NCBI GenBank assembly: GCA_041569895.1
Contig: JBFFXF010000044.1
Span: 1-34,215, forward strand
Direction: 5' to 3'
Source of the DNA: JBFFXF01 sp041569895
Lineage (GTDB): Bacteria > Planctomycetota > UBA8108 > JACQVS01
DNA: 34,215 bases
Shown here: piece by piece, positions 31,339 through 34,215 of the stretch
How positions within the stretch are numbered: position 1 is the stretch's first letter
Layout: each line of letters begins with the position of its first letter
Notes under the pieces: model-generated
Database searches by the model: none
What the model was told of the DNA's origin: nothing
Seen by the model: only the letters and a program-made list of their open reading frames with translations
Made by a program: the position numbers and the translations under genes

Positions 31339-31818
31339 ATGAAGGTCAAGCAAATCATGACACAGGAGGTTTTCACGTGTAGTCCGAGCGACACCCTGAA
31401 CCGCGCGGCGCAGATCTTCTGGGAGAACGACTGTGGCTGTGCCCCCGTGATCGATCACGACCGCAAGGTCGTCGGGATCGTCACCGACAGGGATTCGCTG
31501 ATCGCGGCCTACACACAGGGAAAGAGCCTCAACGAGATTCCCGTCACGGTCGCGATGAGCCAGGTCGTCCAGTGCTGCAGGCTGGGCGACTCGGTCTCGA
31601 GCGCTGAGCGCCTGATGCGGGAGAAGCGGGTTCGACGCTTGCCCGTCATCGACGACGACGGACGTCTCGTCGGAATCCTCGCCATCAACGACATTGCACA
31701 GGAGGCCGCAAAGGAGCGAAAGCAGAGGAGGAAGGAGGTGAGTGACGCGGAGGTCGGCGAAACGCTGTCGTTCGTCTGCGAGCCTCGCGCTCGTGGGGAA
31801 GCTGTCGGCGCCTCGTGA
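31339..31818 (+). CDS. Protein with a pair of CBS domains
   Basis: 159 residues. Two CBS motifs (about 7-62 and 73-130) make one Bateman module: VKQIMTQEVFTCSPSDTL... VVGIVTDRDSL and MSQVVQCCRLGDSVSSAERL... LVGILAINDIA. Such modules bind AMP, ATP or similar ligands and sense energy state. No output domain is attached. The lysine/arginine-rich tail (AAKERKQRRKEV) and the last 25 or so residues look unstructured. The ribosome site is perfect (AAGGAGGT, five bases before the ATG). The glucan phosphorylase start is 19 bases downstream, so the two are almost certainly co-transcribed. A role in tuning glycogen breakdown to energy state is an attractive but unproved reading. Confidence 0.93.
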   Translation: MKVKQIMTQEVFTCSPSDTLNRAAQIFWENDCGCAPVIDHDRKVVGIVTDRDSLIAAYTQGKSLNEIPVTVAMSQVVQCCRLGDSVSSAERLMREKRVRRLPVIDDDGRLVGILAINDIAQEAAKERKQRRKEVSDAEVGETLSFVCEPRARGEAVGAS

Positions 31819-31837
31819 GGCAGCGGCGAGCCGCACC

Positions 31838-33523
31838 ATGGACGCCGAGAGGATCATCGCCTACTTCTCGATGGAGATCGGCCTCGACGTCGATATCCCG
31901 ACCTACAGCGGCGGCCTGGGAATCCTCGCGGGCGATACCGTCCGCGCGGCCGCCGACCTCTCGGTCCCCATGGTGGCGGTGACGCTGCTTCACCGGAAGG
32001 GCTACTTTCACCAGCGACTCGAGGCGGACGGCGGCCAGAGGGAGGAACCTGTCGAGTGGGCCATCGATGACTCGCTGGAGGAGTTGAACCAGCGCGTCAC
32101 CGTGACCGTCGAGCAGCGCACGGTGCAGGTGCGCGCGTGGAAGCTCGATGTCACGGGCGTCGGCGGGTTCTCCGTGCCGGCGTACTTCCTCGAAACGGAT
32201 CTCGAGGAAAACACGCCGGAGGACCGGAAGCTGACGGACCACCTCTACGGGGGCGACGACCGGTATCGGCTCTCGCAGGAGATCGTTCTCGGCTTCGGGG
32301 GCCTGCGGATGCTCCGGGCCCTCGGTCACAACGCCATCGAGCGATTCCACATGAACGAGGGGCACTCGAGCTTTCTCACCCTCGCCCTCCTCGACGAGAG
32401 GCTCGCGACCAGGGGGACGAGCGAGATCACGCAGGACGACGTGGAGGCCGTGAGGAGACAGTGCATCTTCACGACGCACACACCGGTTCCCGCTGGCCAC
32501 GACAGATTCTCCATCGACCTCGCCGACCGCGTCCTCGGCCATCACGCGGTCAGCGAGCTGCGCAAGCTCTGCTGCTTCGAGAACGACCTCAACATGACCT
32601 ACCTGGCGCTGAACCTCAGCCGTTACATCAACGGCGTCGCGAAGCGCCACGGCGAGGTGGCGCGGCACCTCTTCGCGACGTACTCGATCGACGCCATCAC
32701 CAACGGAGTCCACGCCGCCATGTGGACCTCCCCGCCGTTCGCCGATCTGTTCGACGCGGCCATCCCCGGCTGGCGGGGCGACAGCTTCAGTCTGCGCTAC
32801 GCGCTCGGCATCCCGGGCGAGAAGGTCTGGCAGGCGCACCTCGAGGCGAAGCGGCGTCTCCTTCGCCAGGCCAGCCGGCGAAGCAATGCGGGCATGGATC
32901 TGGACATCCTGACGATCGGCGTCGCCAGGCGCATGACGGCGTACAAGCGCCCCGATCTCATTTTCCAAGACGTCGAGCGCCTGCGGAGAATCCGCGCGTC
33001 GGCCGGGCCGCTGCAGATTCTCTTCGCGGGCAAGGCGCACCCGCGAGACGAGCACGGGAAGGACCTCATCCGACGCATCCACCGGATGCGTGACGCCCTG
33101 GGCGATGCCGTCCGCGTCGCGTTCCTGCCGAACTACGACATCGAGCTCGGGCGGCTCCTCACCGCCGGTGTCGATCTGTGGCTCAACACCCCGCAGCCGC
33201 CGCTGGAAGCGTCCGGGACCAGCGGCATGAAAGCGGCGCTCAACGGCGTGCCGTCCCTCAGCGTGCTCGACGGCTGGTGGCTCGAGGGCTGCATCGAGGG
33301 CGTCACCGGATGGGCGATCGGCGAGAGAGACCAGGACCGCGTCGCAGACTCCGCCGCCTGCGCGACGGCACTCTACGACAAGCTCGAGCACGTCGTGATG
33401 CCGATGTTCTACGAGGAGCGTACCCGCTACATCGACGTCATGCGCCACGCAATCGCCCTCAACGGATCCTTCTTCAACACGCACCGGATGGTCCAGCAGT
33501 ATGTGGTGAATGCCTACCTGTAG
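31838..33523 (+). CDS. glgP: Alpha-glucan (glycogen/maltodextrin) phosphorylase, GT35, short type
   Basis: 561 residues from the ATG at 31838. It releases glucose-1-phosphate from alpha-1,4-glucans using pyridoxal phosphate. Family marks: IAYFSMEIGL at the start, PTYSGGLGILAGDTVRAAAD (21-40), NEGHSSF (173-179), RRMTAYKR (364-371), and the cofactor site EASGTSGMK with lysine 465. The length fits the compact bacterial/archaeal type rather than the 800-residue muscle/E. coli type. The start is chosen by homology, since the characteristic IAYFSMEIGL lies four residues in. A GTG at 31742 has a strong AAGGAGG two to four bases upstream, but would add 32 low-complexity residues overlapping the CBS gene by 77 bases. 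The symbol denotes the family; the chain-length preference of the substrate is not predictable. Confidence 0.94.
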   Translation: MDAERIIAYFSMEIGLDVDIPTYSGGLGILAGDTVRAAADLSVPMVAVTLLHRKGYFHQRLEADGGQREEPVEWAIDDSLEELNQRVTVTVEQRTVQVRAWKLDVTGVGGFSVPAYFLETDLEENTPEDRKLTDHLYGGDDRYRLSQEIVLGFGGLRMLRALGHNAIERFHMNEGHSSFLTLALLDERLATRGTSEITQDDVEAVRRQCIFTTHTPVPAGHDRFSIDLADRVLGHHAVSELRKLCCFENDLNMTYLALNLSRYINGVAKRHGEVARHLFATYSIDAITNGVHAAMWTSPPFADLFDAAIPGWRGDSFSLRYALGIPGEKVWQAHLEAKRRLLRQASRRSNAGMDLDILTIGVARRMTAYKRPDLIFQDVERLRRIRASAGPLQILFAGKAHPRDEHGKDLIRRIHRMRDALGDAVRVAFLPNYDIELGRLLTAGVDLWLNTPQPPLEASGTSGMKAALNGVPSLSVLDGWWLEGCIEGVTGWAIGERDQDRVADSAACATALYDKLEHVVMPMFYEERTRYIDVMRHAIALNGSFFNTHRMVQQYVVNAYL

Positions 33524-33534
33524 GCTCGAGAGGT

Positions 33535-33554
33535 GGACTCCGTGGGCGGAGTCC
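33535..33554 (+). terminator. Hairpin downstream of the phosphorylase gene
   Basis: GGACTCCG and CGGAGTCC form a perfect 8-bp stem with a TGGG loop, 11 bases after the stop codon. No T-run follows, so it may be a non-canonical terminator or an mRNA 3'-end stabiliser. A second small hairpin (TCCGAC, loop ACAGC, GTCGGA) is at 33557-33573. Confidence 0.5.
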
Positions 33555-33567
33555 GATCCGACACAGC

Positions 33568-33630
33568 GTCGGAGTCGGAATCGGGGTCGGGGTCGGAGTG
33601 GGAGTCGGTATCGGCCATCGGTATCGGAGT
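33568..33630 (+). repeat. Degenerate hexamer array, consensus near RTCGGN
   Basis: About ten consecutive hexamers such as GTCGGA, ATCGGG and GTCGGG follow the hairpin. The plus strand is G-rich, with tracts GGGG, GGGG, GG and GGG close together, so it could in principle form a quadruplex. It lies in non-coding DNA. Confidence 0.8.
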
Positions 33631-33858
33631 CTTTCTCTCCCTTGATCCGGGCGGGAGGTACACCTGCTGCAGCCCCCCGTGCACGGAGGGTCCATCCCGC
33701 CGCGCCGCGCTGGCGTCCGGTCGCGGCTCTTTGCCTCTATCCGCTGCACTTCCCGGATCACGGCCGTCCTGGAACAGTGTTTGCATTTCCGTCTCCACCA
33801 GTCCCGGGTACGGTACGAGTCTCGTTTCACCTGGTCACGAATCCGGAGGGAGCACGAT
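33631..33858. other. Remaining non-coding DNA before the last gene
   Basis: With the hairpin and hexamer array this completes 335 bases without a supported gene (33524-33858). TTGCAT at 33781-33786 is a weak -35 candidate with no matching -10. CGGAGGGAG (33843-33851) is a good ribosome site seven bases before the ATG at 33859. Nothing else is recognisable. Confidence 0.5.
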
Positions 33859-34215
33859 ATGGTCCTGGAGAGAGCGAAAAAACTCGCGGCGCGGACGATC
33901 GGCGCGGCCCTCGCGGTGGCGCTGCTGTCGGCTCCGGCCGCGGCCGAGACCCATGCCAGCGCGCGGCTGACGCAGCTTCGCTTTGACGATGGGGATCTTC
34001 CCGTCGGCGCGGGTCGCCGCGGCGATCGGATGACCGCGAGCTGGAGGCGTCCCTCCGTGTCCCTCGACGGTCCGGGCGAGGCGTACATCGACATCCGCTG
34101 GCAGGACGCGTTCCGGGGAACGGGCTACGGCGACGCGCGGCTCGCCGTGCGCCTCCCGGAGCCGCGGAAGGTGACCGGGACGCTCTTCGTCGAGAACACC
34201 GACGGCACCGGCATG
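33859..34215 (+). CDS. Start of an exported protein of unknown function, 3' truncated
   Basis: The frame stays open for 119 codons to the last base of the window, so the C-terminus is missing. A signal peptide is clear: basic start MVLERAKKLAARTIG, hydrophobic core ALAVALLSA and cleavage-like APAAAE at about 25-30. The mature part (LTQLRFDDGDLPVGAG, then alternating strands such as EAYIDIRWQDAFRGTG and ARLAVRLPEP) looks beta-rich. I do not recognise a family. The ATG has CGGAGGGAG seven bases upstream, which supports the start. Confidence 0.82.
   Translation, partial: MVLERAKKLAARTIGAALAVALLSAPAAAETHASARLTQLRFDDGDLPVGAGRRGDRMTASWRRPSVSLDGPGEAYIDIRWQDAFRGTGYGDARLAVRLPEPRKVTGTLFVENTDGTGM

Overview
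The window is GC-rich bacterial DNA with the profile of a member of the Planctomycetota or a close relative. The basis is domain content, not a database match: very large secreted proteins with LamG, HYR, CARDB, PKD, lamin-tail and CotH-like domains; duplicated calcium-loop (dockerin-like) modules of the form 'RGD.N.DG...ISD'; a Ser/Thr kinase fused to WD40 repeats beside an ECF sigma factor; a sulfatase; and a PhyH / Gfo-Idh-MocA / HpaI-aldolase / symporter cluster. Fifteen genes appear complete and two run off the window edges. I see no tRNA, rRNA, CRISPR array, transposase or phage gene.

Layout. (1) 3-6122, plus strand: the 3' part of a secreted HYR/EF-loop/CARDB protein, then a 1455-residue membrane Ser/Thr kinase with a WD40 region, a TPR-like segment and a C-terminal beta-rich domain. 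An ECF sigma factor (6140-6766, minus) converges on the kinase. (2) 6767-7472: about 0.7 kb of non-coding DNA with a family of short direct and inverted repeats. (3) 7473-12371, minus: a 1632-residue exported CotH/LamG/lamin-tail protein. (4) 12476-22572, plus: two giant LamG-array proteins and a sulfatase, probably one operon, diverging from the CotH gene. (5) 28122-22603, minus: a tight five-gene operon of symporter with a HEAT-like N-terminus, HpaI-type aldolase, Gfo/Idh/MocA oxidoreductase, PhyH dioxygenase and SDR dehydrogenase, with 4-bp overlaps or 4-nt gaps. (6) 28246-30917, plus: ECF sigma factor, zinc-finger membrane anti-sigma factor and an exported CXXCH/TPR protein. (7) 31339-33523, plus: a CBS-pair protein and a GT35 alpha-glucan phosphorylase. 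(8) 33859 to the end: the start of an exported protein of unknown function.

Working model (inference). Regions 3-5 look like a locus for capture and breakdown of a sulfated or otherwise decorated glycan. LamG and CotH proteins would act at the cell surface, the sulfatase would remove sulfate, and the convergent operon would import a released sugar or sugar acid, oxidise it and cleave it by a retro-aldol reaction. Regions 1 and 6 are two separate sigma-factor signalling units, one paired with a transmembrane kinase and one with a zinc-finger anti-sigma factor and a possible haem-binding exported protein. Several short repeat arrays (15-bp in-frame, 14-bp, GTC triplet, hexamer and the region 2 family) suggest a genome prone to repeat expansion.
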